NCBI GenBank assembly: GCA_902778165.1
Contig: CACYWQ010000003.1
Span: forward strand, 1 to 64,000
DNA from: an uncultured Lachnospiraceae bacterium
Lineage (GTDB): Bacteria; Bacillota; Clostridia; Lachnospirales; Lachnospiraceae
Length of the DNA: 64,000 nucleotides
Reading direction: 5' to 3'
Each line of letters opens with the position of its first letter. Positions within the stretch are counted from its first letter, which is position 1. Positions 49,894-57,500 of the stretch are shown one piece after another. The position numbers were made by a program, and so were the translations under genes. The notes under the pieces were generated by a model. The model did not search any database. It saw only the letters and a list, made by a program, of their open reading frames with translations, and was not told the DNA's origin.

Positions 49894-50520
49894 TCACTTA
49901 TATACATCATCCGGCACAGGCCAGACACGGTATACAGGCCAACCGCCCATTGCTCCGTCATCGGCAGCCCATATCTCCATCGCACCGTTATCCTTACGCT
50001 TAAGAATACGCCAGCAGCACGGGGTCTTGTAATTCCTCACATCGCCCGATCTCGGAGTATATGTTCCTTCCTTCTTGACGTTGGCCTTGGGATTAATAAA
50101 CGTATTGTCGCCGTTGGGCTTAAGACCAAGTTCCTTGTTAAGCTTGGAATACAGACCTTCCTTACCGTTCTTGTCCTTAAATTCACTCATACCGCCGCCG
50201 AAGCAGAAGTTGTTATTCTTCTCATTGACCATTACAAGGTAGGCCTCGTAAGTCTCGACCTCACCGTCAACCGTAACTGAGAAAGTCCTCTTAACGTTAT
50301 TTGGTGCATATACAGCATACGCCTCATATGCCTCTTCATCAGATGCAAAAGCTAGTTGTATCGCTGTTGCGATCCTGTCTGCATTTGTCACATCCTTGGC
50401 TTTCTTTGATTTATTCACATACTTCACAAACTGCGGCGCCACAATACCGATTAACACTGCCATTATAGCTATTACAATAATCAATTCAATTAATGAAAAA
50501 CCTCTGTCATTTCTTTTCAT
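49894..50520 (-). CDS. Orphan type IV prepilin
   Basis: 208 residues. MKRNDRGFSLIELIIVIAIM is a canonical site with Glu at +5, and IGIVAPQFVKYVNKSKKAKD is very close to the major pilin. The ectodomain has Cys at NFCFGGG and KTPCCWRI and a Trp-rich end (GGWPVYRVWPVPDDV). It would be processed by the PilD of the neighbouring operon. It is separated from that operon by the 6-kb accessory island, so it may once have been contiguous with it. AAAGACATG-type upstream sequence lacks an obvious strong site. Confidence 0.85.
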   Translation of the reverse strand: MKRNDRGFSLIELIIVIAIMAVLIGIVAPQFVKYVNKSKKAKDVTNADRIATAIQLAFASDEEAYEAYAVYAPNNVKRTFSVTVDGEVETYEAYLVMVNEKNNNFCFGGGMSEFKDKNGKEGLYSKLNKELGLKPNGDNTFINPKANVKKEGTYTPRSGDVRNYKTPCCWRILKRKDNGAMEIWAADDGAMGGWPVYRVWPVPDDVYK

Positions 50521-50604
50521 GTCTTTACCTGTCTTTCAATGAACCCATTATATTTCACTATATATATCGACAATCACAGTCTTATGATTAACGCTTAATC
50601 CGTT

Positions 50605-50940
50605 TCAGATACTGTATATCACTATTCCGGCGATTATGACCGCCAGACCAAGCATCTTAGTCTTTGTAACCTTCTCTTTAAGAATCAAGAAGCTAAGCAG
50701 AGCCACCCATATATATCCCGTTGCCTCTAGGATCGGGCCCATCGATAACGGTAATCCCTTATAGGCATACAACGATATGAACGTCGTCCCGAAGAAAAGT
50801 GAATATGCGATTATCACCCGCGGATTAAGGTATTCCTTAATAATATTATCGTACTTCTTGCCGGAACTTGTCTTAAGTATTATCTGCGATACCGACGCTA
50901 CGAACACGGAGCATATATATACGAGGATGTATTTAATCAT
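50605..50940 (-). CDS. SMR/EmrE-like transporter subunit
   Basis: 111 residues, four helices. The third helix segment LPLSMGPILEATGYIWVALLSFLILKEKVTK resembles the EmrE/ArnE-type region (YIWVALLSFLILKE, as in GIAYAIWSGLG-type families). It overlaps the partner gene by 4 bp (ATGA), so the pair is likely an obligate heterodimer. No conserved substrate Glu is evident in helix 1, so export of quaternary drugs is uncertain; undecaprenyl-sugar flipping, as in ArnE/F, is another possibility. Confidence 0.6.
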   Translation of the reverse strand: MIKYILVYICSVFVASVSQIILKTSSGKKYDNIIKEYLNPRVIIAYSLFFGTTFISLYAYKGLPLSMGPILEATGYIWVALLSFLILKEKVTKTKMLGLAVIIAGIVIYSI

Positions 50941-51299
50941 AAATCCACCTCTTCTTTATCCTTATCCGCCATCACCACGATGCACACACCGCTGATTACG
51001 ATGATTGCACCGATTACCTTACGCGGGGTCACTGCCTCACCGAAGAACACGCGCCCCCAGATGATGCCCCACACAACCGTCACCGCCTTATTGGCATACG
51101 CCGTCACAAGGGGCAGGCGCTTAAGCATCTGTTGCCACACGATTGCATAGATGAATAGTCCCACCAGTACTATTCCGTAAAAAAACAGGAATCTAGGGGA
51201 GAGGAACTCACTGTTTGCCGCCGTCTTTGAGGCGACCGCCCCAAGCGAAAACAGCATGAACATTATATGTAATATTATAAGGTTGCCTGCTTTCTTCAT
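50937..51299 (-). CDS. SMR/EamA-like transporter subunit (partner)
   Basis: 120 residues with four helices (about 7-25, 36-55, 65-90, 95-112). The region LPLVTAYANKAVTVVWGIIWGRVFFGEAVTPRKVIGAIIVISGVCIV is typical of SMR and EamA half-transporters. It is upstream of and overlaps the 111-residue gene. The pair probably forms one carrier. Confidence 0.6.
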   Translation of the reverse strand: MKKAGNLIILHIMFMLFSLGAVASKTAANSEFLSPRFLFFYGIVLVGLFIYAIVWQQMLKRLPLVTAYANKAVTVVWGIIWGRVFFGEAVTPRKVIGAIIVISGVCIVVMADKDKEEVDL

Positions 51300-51309
51300 A
51301 TATCCTATC

Positions 51310-52698
51310 CTATGGCGCTACATCAACGCCTTCTATGGCTTCGCCCCACATCTCTTCTGTAAGCGCCGCGCAATATCCGTATGAGAATTCGGGATCCTGC
51401 TTAATTATCTCGCTTTGCTGCCCGAGCTGCTCATTATAATCGTCCAGTTTATATACCCTCACATTCTCTCTGCCGCTTTCTACATGGCATACAATCGGTT
51501 CAATAGCATAATGAGAGATATATACTCTGCCATCGTCCGCCTTCTTAAGGCTTACTTTGGCCATTCCGCCTATCATACGGTTAACAACTCCCTTGCCGGT
51601 GCCTGAGGTCCAGTTAACGAAGTTACCAACTGAATAATAGCACAAAGCGCCATTATTTGCATCCTGTGTGGCGTCTGTAGCTTGTGATTCACCACTGGCT
51701 GTGCCGGTAGCGCTGTCATCACCTACCCACTCTATGGGCTCTATAACATGAGGGTGCGCACCTAAGATTAAGTCAGCTCCGTTACCTGCAAATATCTTGG
51801 CCCACTTACGCTGCTCTGCAGACACACCCATGGAATATTCCGTGCCCCAATGGGGAATAACTATTGTAAAATCTGCCTCCTGCTCAGCCCTTATAAGGTC
51901 CTCTGTCACCTTATCCTCTTTAAGAAGGCTGACAGCGTAGGGCTTATCTGCGGGAAGAGGAATTCCGTTAGTTCCGTATGTATAATTAAGTATTGCCACT
52001 GTTATACCGGTCTGCTTATCTTCATACAGAGCAATCGAATCATCTTCCTTATCTCTGATTCCCACCATCAGGATCTCTGGATGCTGCTCCTGCCAGTAAT
52101 TAACACAGTTTGTTATACCCTTTGCACCCTTATCCATCGCATGGTTTGTGGCCTGACATACTACGTCAAACCCTGCATCTACAAGCGCATCTCCTATCTC
52201 ATTAGGAGCGTTAAATGACGGATAGCCCGATACACCGAGTTCTTTTCCGCCTATTATGACCTCTTGGTTTACTATCGCGATGTCTGCCTGCTCTATATCG
52301 CTTCTGGTGTCTTCAAAAATAAAATCGTAATTATATTTATCAGCATCAGGATCATACGCCGCTTCTTCAACAGGAGTATGAAGCAGGATGTCACCTACCA
52401 TAATTATCTCTGTTGAATCAGGATCATTTACGGCTGTCTCCCCGGCCTTATCACCCGATGGCTGAGCGCCTGTATCACCCATATCTTCAGCATTCTGACC
52501 GTCTGTAGTAGCGACTGCATTATCCTGCGCTTCCATAAGATCATACTCAGCCATAAGACTTGCTTGCTCTTCACCTACAGCTTCCATAATATCCGCTTCG
52601 GGTTTAGGTGTTGTTGCCGGCTTGGCACCGCATCCTGTTAATGTGGCTGCGATGAGCACACCCATTATACATTTTATAACATATGTTTTCTTATTCAT
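51310..52698 (-). CDS. CapA-family (PGA_cap) lipoprotein
   Basis: About 462 residues. ATG 52698 gives a good lipoprotein signal, MNKKTYVIKCIMGVLIAATLTGC, with Cys at about 23. The mature part is acidic and Ala/Glu-rich to about 110, then the CapA metallophosphoesterase-like domain: IIMVGDILLHTPVE (about 118), IVNQEVIIGG, FDVVCQATNHAMDKG, TIVIPHWGTEYS, ILGAHPHVIEPIEW and YYSVGNFV. CapA relatives serve poly-gamma-glutamate capsule synthesis, but isolated copies like this have unknown roles. An extended -10 (TGGTACAAT) lies just before the start. Confidence 0.8.
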   Translation of the reverse strand: MNKKTYVIKCIMGVLIAATLTGCGAKPATTPKPEADIMEAVGEEQASLMAEYDLMEAQDNAVATTDGQNAEDMGDTGAQPSGDKAGETAVNDPDSTEIIMVGDILLHTPVEEAAYDPDADKYNYDFIFEDTRSDIEQADIAIVNQEVIIGGKELGVSGYPSFNAPNEIGDALVDAGFDVVCQATNHAMDKGAKGITNCVNYWQEQHPEILMVGIRDKEDDSIALYEDKQTGITVAILNYTYGTNGIPLPADKPYAVSLLKEDKVTEDLIRAEQEADFTIVIPHWGTEYSMGVSAEQRKWAKIFAGNGADLILGAHPHVIEPIEWVGDDSATGTASGESQATDATQDANNGALCYYSVGNFVNWTSGTGKGVVNRMIGGMAKVSLKKADDGRVYISHYAIEPIVCHVESGRENVRVYKLDDYNEQLGQQSEIIKQDPEFSYGYCAALTEEMWGEAIEGVDVAP

Positions 52699-52743
52699 TC
52701 TCATCAATAAGGATTGTACCACATAATCATTCATTCGAACATA

Positions 52744-52780
52744 ACAAAACAACCCCGATCAGATTACACCTGATTCAGGG
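52744..52780 (-). terminator. Terminator of the 52805-53020 gene
   Basis: CCCTGAATCAG with CTGATCGGGG pairs imperfectly (one bulge) and is followed on the minus strand by TTGTTTTGTT. Confidence 0.6.
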
Positions 52781-52804
52781 CTGTCTACATTGTGTCTTTA
52801 GTTG

Positions 52805-53020
52805 TCATGCTCTCATCTCGAAGAAGCAACCTACCTGGCCTAACTCCTTCTCTGTCTCCTTTTCTAATATTGTCTGGAATTGGTTCTTGGTCTTTTTCTT
52901 TCTGTCCTCTTTTTCCTTTTCCCTGTCACGATCCCATTTTCGGTACTGAGTCGCGCCATCGACAATTTTCACTTCCTGTGTGTATGTATCTAACATACTT
53001 GGTATTGCATACATCGTCAT
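52805..53020 (-). CDS. Small hypothetical protein with charged coiled coil
   Basis: 71 residues from the ATG at 53020, 8 bases after AGGAGG; a GTG 9 bases earlier overlaps that site. Residues about 28-55 (KWDRDREKEKEDRKKKTKNQ) are highly charged and helical. No family recognised. It has a strong site and its own terminator, so it is likely expressed. The region 53041-53160 between it and the micro-peptide is AT-rich and contains a GGACA-TCCG-TGTCC hairpin. Confidence 0.55.
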   Translation of the reverse strand: MTMYAIPSMLDTYTQEVKIVDGATQYRKWDRDREKEKEDRKKKTKNQFQTILEKETEKELGQVGCFFEMRA

Positions 53021-53161
53021 AACGCTCACCTCCTTACCTGATACGTCTTATCTTATAGACTCCTACGCACTACCCGGACATCCGTGTCCAACTATTCACT
53101 TGTCTTCATTATATATATCGGTTACATAACTTAAATAATTTATATTTTCACCAAATTATTA

Positions 53162-53190
53162 TTGATATACACGTTGCGACATGCTATCCT
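53162..53190 (+). promoter_or_regulatory. Promoter of the hydrophobic micro-peptide
   Basis: TTGATA, 17-bp spacer, TATCCT on the plus strand, 36 bp before the start codon. Confidence 0.55.
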
Positions 53191-53205
53191 ATACACGCTG
53201 TGAAA

Positions 53206-53220
53206 CCTTCCGCAGGAAGG
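53206..53220 (+). promoter_or_regulatory. Hairpin covering the micro-peptide ribosome site
   Basis: CCTTCC-GCA-GGAAGG is a perfect hairpin whose 3' arm is part of the GGAAGGAGGTG ribosome site. It would hide the site until opened, as in type I toxin mRNAs. Confidence 0.65.
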
Positions 53221-53225
53221 AGGTG

Positions 53226-53312
53226 ATGGTTATAGATCCAATATACTCTTTTATTCTATCTGTTATGGCAAGTGTAGTAGCCTACTATATTTGCAAATGG
53301 CTGGACAGATAA
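53226..53312 (+). CDS. 28-residue hydrophobic peptide, candidate type I toxin
   Basis: An ATG inside AGGAGGTGATG opens 28 codons. The peptide is one membrane helix (YSFILSVMASVVAYYIC) ending in a charged KWLDR tail, typical of small type I toxins. The ribosome site is inside a hairpin, and a terminator follows at 53354-53390. An opposing promoter lies at 53431-53460. Short peptides of the I-C-K-W-L-D type are common and unannotated in Lachnospiraceae genomes, as far as I recall. Toxicity is untested here. Confidence 0.6.
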   Translation: MVIDPIYSFILSVMASVVAYYICKWLDR

Positions 53313-53353
53313 CGCATCACAGCTCAGCCGAGACGAGCGGTCGATAAACGCAA

Positions 53354-53390
53354 GAAAGCTCAGGTAGCCTACACCTGAGCTTTCGTCTTG
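53354..53390 (+). terminator. Terminator of the micro-peptide transcript
   Basis: Perfect 12-bp stem GAAAGCTCAGGT/ACCTGAGCTTTC with a 7-nt loop, then CGTCTTG. It can also act in the opposite direction. Confidence 0.75.
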
Positions 53391-53430
53391 TTATAAATCC
53401 TTTATATACTCTTTCGCTTTCGCGTATATT

Positions 53431-53460
53431 ATTATAGCACACAATCACTATAATAATCAA
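53431..53460 (-). promoter_or_regulatory. Antisense promoter facing the micro-peptide gene
   Basis: TTGATT, 18-bp spacer, TATAAT on the minus strand, between the tRNA-Met gene and the terminator hairpin. An RNA from here would start near 53424 and be complementary to the 3' end of the micro-peptide message. Confidence 0.5.
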
Positions 53461-53461
53461 A

Positions 53462-53535
53462 TAGCGAGAGAGAGACTTGAACTCTCAACCTCCCGGGTAT
53501 GAACCGGACGCTCTAGCCAGTTGAGCCATCTCGCC
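53462..53535 (-). tRNA. tRNA-Met(CAT), elongator type
   Basis: 74 nt. The acceptor GGCGAGA pairs with TCTCGCT (one wobble). Anticodon loop TTCATAC is set in a TCCGG/CCGGG stem, and TTCAAGT forms the T-loop. Elongator features are seen rather than the initiator. No CCA is encoded. A CAT anticodon could also be modified Ile, but the body fits Met. Confidence 0.9.
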
Positions 53536-53553
53536 ATATTATTCGCGGAAATC

Positions 53554-53626
53554 TGGGGCCTATAGGGCTCGAACCTATGACCCTCTGCTTGTAAGGCAGA
53601 TGCTCTCCCAGCTGAGCTAAGACCCC
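53554..53626 (-). tRNA. tRNA-Val(TAC)
   Basis: 73 nt. GGGGTCT acceptor with AGGCCCC (one G-U pair), anticodon loop CTTACAA in a TCTGC/GCAGA stem, T-loop TTCGAGC. It lies upstream of tRNA-Met in the same unit. Confidence 0.93.
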
Positions 53627-53648
53627 GTGTCATTTTCGCGACTATGTT

Positions 53649-53677
53649 AGTATATTAAATAGTTATGTACTTGTCAA
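53649..53677 (-). promoter_or_regulatory. Promoter of the tRNA-Val/tRNA-Met unit
   Basis: TTGACA, 17-bp spacer, TATACT on the minus strand, just upstream of tRNA-Val. Confidence 0.75.
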
Positions 53678-53695
53678 TATCTTTTTCAGTCCCAC

Positions 53696-53709
53696 AACCC
53701 CACGGGGTT
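53696..53709 (-). terminator. Short hairpin after rplT
   Basis: AACCCC/GGGGTT, 6-bp stem with a 2-nt gap, no T tract after it. A weak terminator at best. Confidence 0.35.
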
Positions 53710-53733
53710 AAATGAGCGCTGATTCCGATATAA

Positions 53734-54090
53734 TTATGCTATCTTAGACTTAGCGATCTCAGCTAATGCTGCAAATCCTTCTGCATCGTTAACAGCCATC
53801 TCTGCAAGCATCTTACGGTTGATATCAACCTCTGCAAGCTTAAGACCATACATGAACTTGCTGTATGATAAACCGTTAAGTCTTGCTGCTGCATTGATAC
53901 GTGCGATCCAGAGCTGTCTCATCTGACGCTTACGCTGCTTACGACCTGCATATGCAGTTGCAAGTGCTCTCATTACAGACTGCTTAGCTACTCTGTACTG
54001 ATTAGATCTGGCTCCTCTGTATCCCTTAGCCAGCTTAAGTACTCTATTATGCTTCTTCTTGGCATTCATGCCACCTTTAATTCTTGCCAT
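53734..54090 (-). CDS. rplT: Ribosomal protein L20
   Basis: 118 residues. [42 protein letters not shown], then [35 protein letters not shown], is the typical L20 sequence. It is basic and helical and builds into the 50S early. In Firmicutes L20 represses its own operon by binding the leader of infC. The gene follows rpmI by 40 bp. Confidence 0.97.
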   Translation of the reverse strand: MARIKGGMNAKKKHNRVLKLAKGYRGARSNQYRVAKQSVMRALATAYAGRKQRKRQMRQLWIARINAAARLNGLSYSKFMYGLKLAEVDINRKMLAEMAVNDAEGFAALAEIAKSKIA

Positions 54091-54130
54091 ATTATCCTCC
54101 TAATCACTCCAAATCTCTGCAAAACCAATC

Positions 54131-54328
54131 TTAGAGATAAGGAAGAATCTTCTTCATGTTCTTAACGTTCGTAGAATCGGTCATCGCCGGCTTACGGAGA
54201 TTTCTCTTATTCTTAGTCGTCTTCTTGGTAAGGATATGGCGCTTATAAGCCTTGTTTCTCTTAAGCTTTCCATTACCCGTCAGCTTAAATCTCTTAGCTG
54301 CGGCTCTTTTAGTTTTCATCTTAGGCAT
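54131..54328 (-). CDS. rpmI: Ribosomal protein L35
   Basis: 65 residues. [46 protein letters not shown] is the L35 pattern. It lies between infC (60 bp upstream) and rplT, the conserved IF3-L35-L20 order. AGGAGG precedes the ATG. Confidence 0.97.
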   Translation of the reverse strand: MPKMKTKRAAAKRFKLTGNGKLKRNKAYKRHILTKKTTKNKRNLRKPAMTDSTNVKNMKKILPYL

Positions 54329-54388
54329 AATTAAATCCTCCTATAATTTTTATCATTTCAACCGTCGTTATTTGCCAATCAACAATTT

Positions 54389-54895
54389 TTACTTCTTACC
54401 GGTCAAAAACATCGTCATGCTCCTGCCTTCTACCTTAGGAGCTTTCTCAACGGTAGCTATCTCATCAAGGGCCTCGGCAAAATCATCTAAGATATGCTTG
54501 CTGCTAGCCATATGAGCCATCTCACGACCTCTGAATCTGAGTGTAACCTTGACTCTGTCACCCTTGGTTAAGAACTTCTTGGCCGCATTGATCTTGGTAT
54601 TAAGGTCATTGGAATCAATATTGGGCGAGAGTCTAATCTCCTTAATCTCGACTACATGCTGCTTCTTCTTGGATTCCTGCTCCTTGCGCATCTGGTCGTA
54701 CTTATACTTACCGTAATCTACAATCTTGCACACGGGCGGCTTCGCTGTAGGCGCAATCTTCACAAGGTCAAGTTCTGCCTCATCCGCAAGCTTTAATGCT
54801 TCTGCAGCGGACATGATACCCAACTGTTCTCCGTCAGCACCTATAACACGTACTTCCTTGTCCCTAATCTGTTCATTGATGAATAAATCGCTAAT
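54389..54895 (-). CDS. infC: Translation initiation factor IF-3 (AUU start)
   Basis: 168 residues. The AUU at 54895 has AAGGAGG 8 bases upstream and the product opens ISDLFINEQIRDKEVRVIGADGEQLG, exactly where IF-3 starts. An ATG-opened frame 111 bp earlier runs through the leader terminator and is not credible. The N- and C-domains are joined by a basic linker (KYKYDQMRKEQESKKKQHVVE); RGREMAHM is the ribosome-binding motif. IF-3 monitors initiation codons, so an AUU start allows autoregulation. The operon is infC-rpmI-rplT. Confidence 0.95.
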   Translation of the reverse strand: MSDLFINEQIRDKEVRVIGADGEQLGIMSAAEALKLADEAELDLVKIAPTAKPPVCKIVDYGKYKYDQMRKEQESKKKQHVVEIKEIRLSPNIDSNDLNTKINAAKKFLTKGDRVKVTLRFRGREMAHMASSKHILDDFAEALDEIATVEKAPKVEGRSMTMFLTGKK

Positions 54896-54925
54896 CTTTC
54901 TACCCTCCTTATAAGAGATACCATC

Positions 54926-54957
54926 GAAAAAGGTGGACAACTCATAGTCATCCACCT
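54926..54957 (-). promoter_or_regulatory. infC leader attenuator (L20-leader type)
   Basis: Stem AGGTGGA/TCCACCT followed by TTTTTCG on the minus strand, about 30 bp before the infC ribosome site. TCTTATAAGG occurs before it and again at the site (TCTCTTATAAGGAGG), a plausible alternative pairing. The family knowledge is that L20 or IF-3 controls this operon by leader folding. Confidence 0.7.
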
Positions 54958-55105
54958 TAGATTCACAATATATCATCCGAACTGTCGCAAATACGACCAT
55001 CGTCACATATATTCTTATAATCTGTACCTGTTCACAGTCCTTATAAGACGCTGCAGGCGAGAGTGGATACTCTGCTTGTTGTCGGTCGTTTTAACGACCT
55101 TGCAT

Positions 55106-55135
55106 AATATAACACAGTGATTACACTGATGTCAA
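55106..55135 (-). promoter_or_regulatory. infC operon promoter
   Basis: TTGACA, 18-bp spacer, TATATT on the minus strand, starting 9 bp after the thrS stop. A GGTCGTT/AACGACC hairpin (55087-55102) opens the roughly 200-nt leader. Confidence 0.75.
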
Positions 55136-55143
55136 CACTATTT

Positions 55144-57069
55144 TTAGCGTTTTTTCTGATCCTCGGGAAGTTCGACTCTTATTTCCTTGGTAGCGATCTC
55201 CTTAAGTATCTGAGTCTTGAACTCCTCAAGGCTCTTCTGGCCTTCGTTACCTTCGAATCTCGACCTTACGGATACAAGGCCTGCTGCCTCCTCCTGCTCA
55301 CCGACGATCAGCATGTAAGGAAGCTTATCCATTCTTGCTTCTCTTATCTTATATCCGATCTTCTCGGAACGATTATCAACAGTCACATCGATTCCTGCAG
55401 CATTAAGTTCTGCCCTTACCTTCTCGGCATAGCTTTCAAACTTATCAGAGATAGGCAATACTCTTACCTGCTCTGCACACATCCATGTCGGGAACTTGCC
55501 GGCATAGTGCTCGATAAGCCATGCGAGCGTTCTCTCATAGCAACCCATTGAAGTACGATGAATGATGTAAGGACGCTTCTTATCGCCGTTCTCATCGATA
55601 TAGTACATGTCATATCTCTCAGCTAAGAACATATCAAGCTGGATCGTGATCATCGTATCTTCCTTGCCGTATACGTTCTTGGCCTGGATATCAAGCTTAG
55701 GTCCGTAGAATGCAGCCTCACCGTCAGCCTCCGTATAGTCAAGTCCGATGTCGTTAAGGATCTCACGCATCTTATCCTGAACTATATCCCAGTCTGCTGC
55801 GGTACCCATGTATTTGCCGGGATCGTTGGGATCCCACTTGCTCATTCGATATGTCACCTCGTCTTCAAGACCGAGTGTTGTCAGACAGTATTTAGCCAGT
55901 TTCACGCAGTTTTTAAATTCATCCGCGATCTGCTCGGGCGTACAGATTAAGTGTCCCTCAGAGATCGTGAACTGCCTTACTCTCGTAAGACCGTGCATCT
56001 CACCGGAATCCTCGTTTCTAAACAGTGTCGAAGTCTCACCCATCCTGTAGGGAAGATCCCTGTAACTGTGCTGCTTAGCCTTATATACGAAATACTGGAA
56101 AGGACATGTCATGGGACGAAGCGCCATGACTTCTCTGCCCTTATCATCGGTATATACATGCTCCTGCGCATTCTTCATCGCAAAGTTCGGATCACTGTAA
56201 AGCTTCTGATCCTCCAGCGCCTCTTCTTCGCTCATCAGATCGTCATTTAAGACGAACATGCCGTCCTTATAATGGAACCAGTGATCAGAGAGCTTATAGA
56301 GATTAGACTTGGCCATATAAGGGGTCCTGGTACGAACATAACCCCACTCTCTGTCCTCGAGATCCTCTATCCATCTCTGAAGTTTCTGGATCATCTTGGT
56401 ACCCTTGGGCATGATAAGAGGAAGTCCCTGGCCGATGACATCCACAGTGGTGAATAACTCCATCTCTCGGCCGAGTCTGTTATGGTCACGCATCTTGATA
56501 TCCTCAAGACGTGCCATATGGGCATTGAGATCTTCCTTATTGGTATAGGCTGTTCCGTATATACGCTGAAGCCTTGCCTTATTCGAATCACCTCTCCAAT
56601 AAGCCATTGAAGAAGATATAAGCTTAAATGCCTTGATAGCCTTGGTGCTTGATAAATGCGGGCCCGCACAGAGATCAGTGAATCCCTCGCCCTGTGAATA
56701 GAAGCTTATAACCGCATCTTCAGGAAGGTCACGTATAAGCTCCACCTTATAGGGCTCATTACGCTCCTCCATAAACTTGATAGCTTCTTCTCTGGGAAGT
56801 TCGAATCTCTCAAGCTTATTGCCTTCTTTGATGATCTTCTTCATTTCAGCCTCAAGGGCATCCAGATCCTCTCTTGAGAAGGGAGCATCCACATCAAAAT
56901 CATAATAGAATCCGTCATCTATTGCCGGTCCTATCGCAAGCTTAGCATTGGGATACAGCCTCTTGACTGCCTCTGCAAGCACATGCGAACATGTATGTCT
57001 TATGACCTTTAAGCCTTCAGCCGATTCGCCTTCGATTATCTGTCCGTCTGTTAACATTATCGTACTCAT
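55144..57069 (-). CDS. thrS: Threonyl-tRNA synthetase
   Basis: 641 residues, the family length. The short TGS/editing start is MSTIMLTDGQIIEGES with the N-terminal region HTCSHVLAEAVKRLYP (HxxxH editing motif) and LCAGPHLSSTKAIKAFKL. Class II motifs are present: TPYMAKSNLYKLSDHW (motif 1), RPMTCPFQYFVYK and RNEDSGEMHGLTRVRQF (motif 2), GCYERTLAWLIEHY (motif 3), and the anticodon-binding domain from about 540. It charges tRNA-Thr and edits Ser. It is controlled by a T-box leader. The N-terminal TGS domain present in many ThrRS appears short or missing. Confidence 0.95.
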   Translation of the reverse strand: MSTIMLTDGQIIEGESAEGLKVIRHTCSHVLAEAVKRLYPNAKLAIGPAIDDGFYYDFDVDAPFSREDLDALEAEMKKIIKEGNKLERFELPREEAIKFMEERNEPYKVELIRDLPEDAVISFYSQGEGFTDLCAGPHLSSTKAIKAFKLISSSMAYWRGDSNKARLQRIYGTAYTNKEDLNAHMARLEDIKMRDHNRLGREMELFTTVDVIGQGLPLIMPKGTKMIQKLQRWIEDLEDREWGYVRTRTPYMAKSNLYKLSDHWFHYKDGMFVLNDDLMSEEEALEDQKLYSDPNFAMKNAQEHVYTDDKGREVMALRPMTCPFQYFVYKAKQHSYRDLPYRMGETSTLFRNEDSGEMHGLTRVRQFTISEGHLICTPEQIADEFKNCVKLAKYCLTTLGLEDEVTYRMSKWDPNDPGKYMGTAADWDIVQDKMREILNDIGLDYTEADGEAAFYGPKLDIQAKNVYGKEDTMITIQLDMFLAERYDMYYIDENGDKKRPYIIHRTSMGCYERTLAWLIEHYAGKFPTWMCAEQVRVLPISDKFESYAEKVRAELNAAGIDVTVDNRSEKIGYKIREARMDKLPYMLIVGEQEEAAGLVSVRSRFEGNEGQKSLEEFKTQILKEIATKEIRVELPEDQKKR

Positions 57070-57096
57070 AATTTGCCTCCTTTATTATTCCGGAAA

Positions 57097-57330
57097 TAAA
57101 AAATCCCATACACAAATGACTGTGTATGGGACGATACTGTACTATATCGCGGTTCCACCCATATTGCCCTCGTAATATACAAGGACCTCTTAATTTGCCT
57201 GTAACGCCGGCATACGTACCTGATTGGGGTCACTCCGAGGTGGTCTTCACTCAAGGTTCCTACCGGGATGCTCTCAGCCGTGACATCCTTCTCTGTGGTA
57301 TTTCCCAAGGCTACTGTCCTCATCAACGCT
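57097..57330 (-). promoter_or_regulatory. T-box riboswitch of thrS
   Basis: The minus strand carries GGGTGGAACCGCG (57148-57160), a perfect T-box. It is followed by a terminator CCCATACACA/TGTGTATGGG (57105-57130) with TTTTTT. Upstream is a stem I region with AGTAGCCTTGGGAA and GGTAGGAACCTTGAG. The likely specifier ACC (Thr) lies in GAAGACCACC, which I infer from position. Uncharged tRNA-Thr would prevent termination. Confidence 0.92.
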
Positions 57331-57349
57331 TTAATATTGATTTGAATGT

Positions 57350-57378
57350 ATTATCGGACTATATGTGTAAAAAGTCAA
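57350..57378 (-). promoter_or_regulatory. thrS promoter
   Basis: TTGACT, 17-bp spacer, GATAAT on the minus strand, upstream of the T-box. Confidence 0.75.
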
Positions 57379-57415
57379 GGGCTTTAACTCTTTTTCTCTC
57401 CGCATGCTCCCACGC

Positions 57416-57431
57416 TCGGGGCGAACTGTCG
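57416..57431 (-). repeat. Dispersed 16-mer GACAGTTCGCCCCGAG, copy at thrS
   Basis: Exact 16-base match, on the minus strand, to the motif in repeat copies B and C. Downstream GCGTGGGAGC also resembles the copies. It lies between the TIGR01440 gene and the thrS promoter. Confidence 0.75.
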
Positions 57432-57500
57432 AGAACTGTCCGTAGGCATATCCTCAGTAACAGGTCTTATAGCACGCTGCTGCCTGTCCTTTACGTGCGT

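Noticed and set aside
53462..53535. tRNA-Ile2 with modified CAT anticodon
   Set aside because: The body and stems resemble elongator tRNA-Met; no features of tRNA-Ile2 stood out.
54896..55006. N-terminal extension of IF-3 from an upstream ATG
   Set aside because: The extension is translated from the leader terminator; the AUU with AAGGAGG fits IF-3 proteins exactly.
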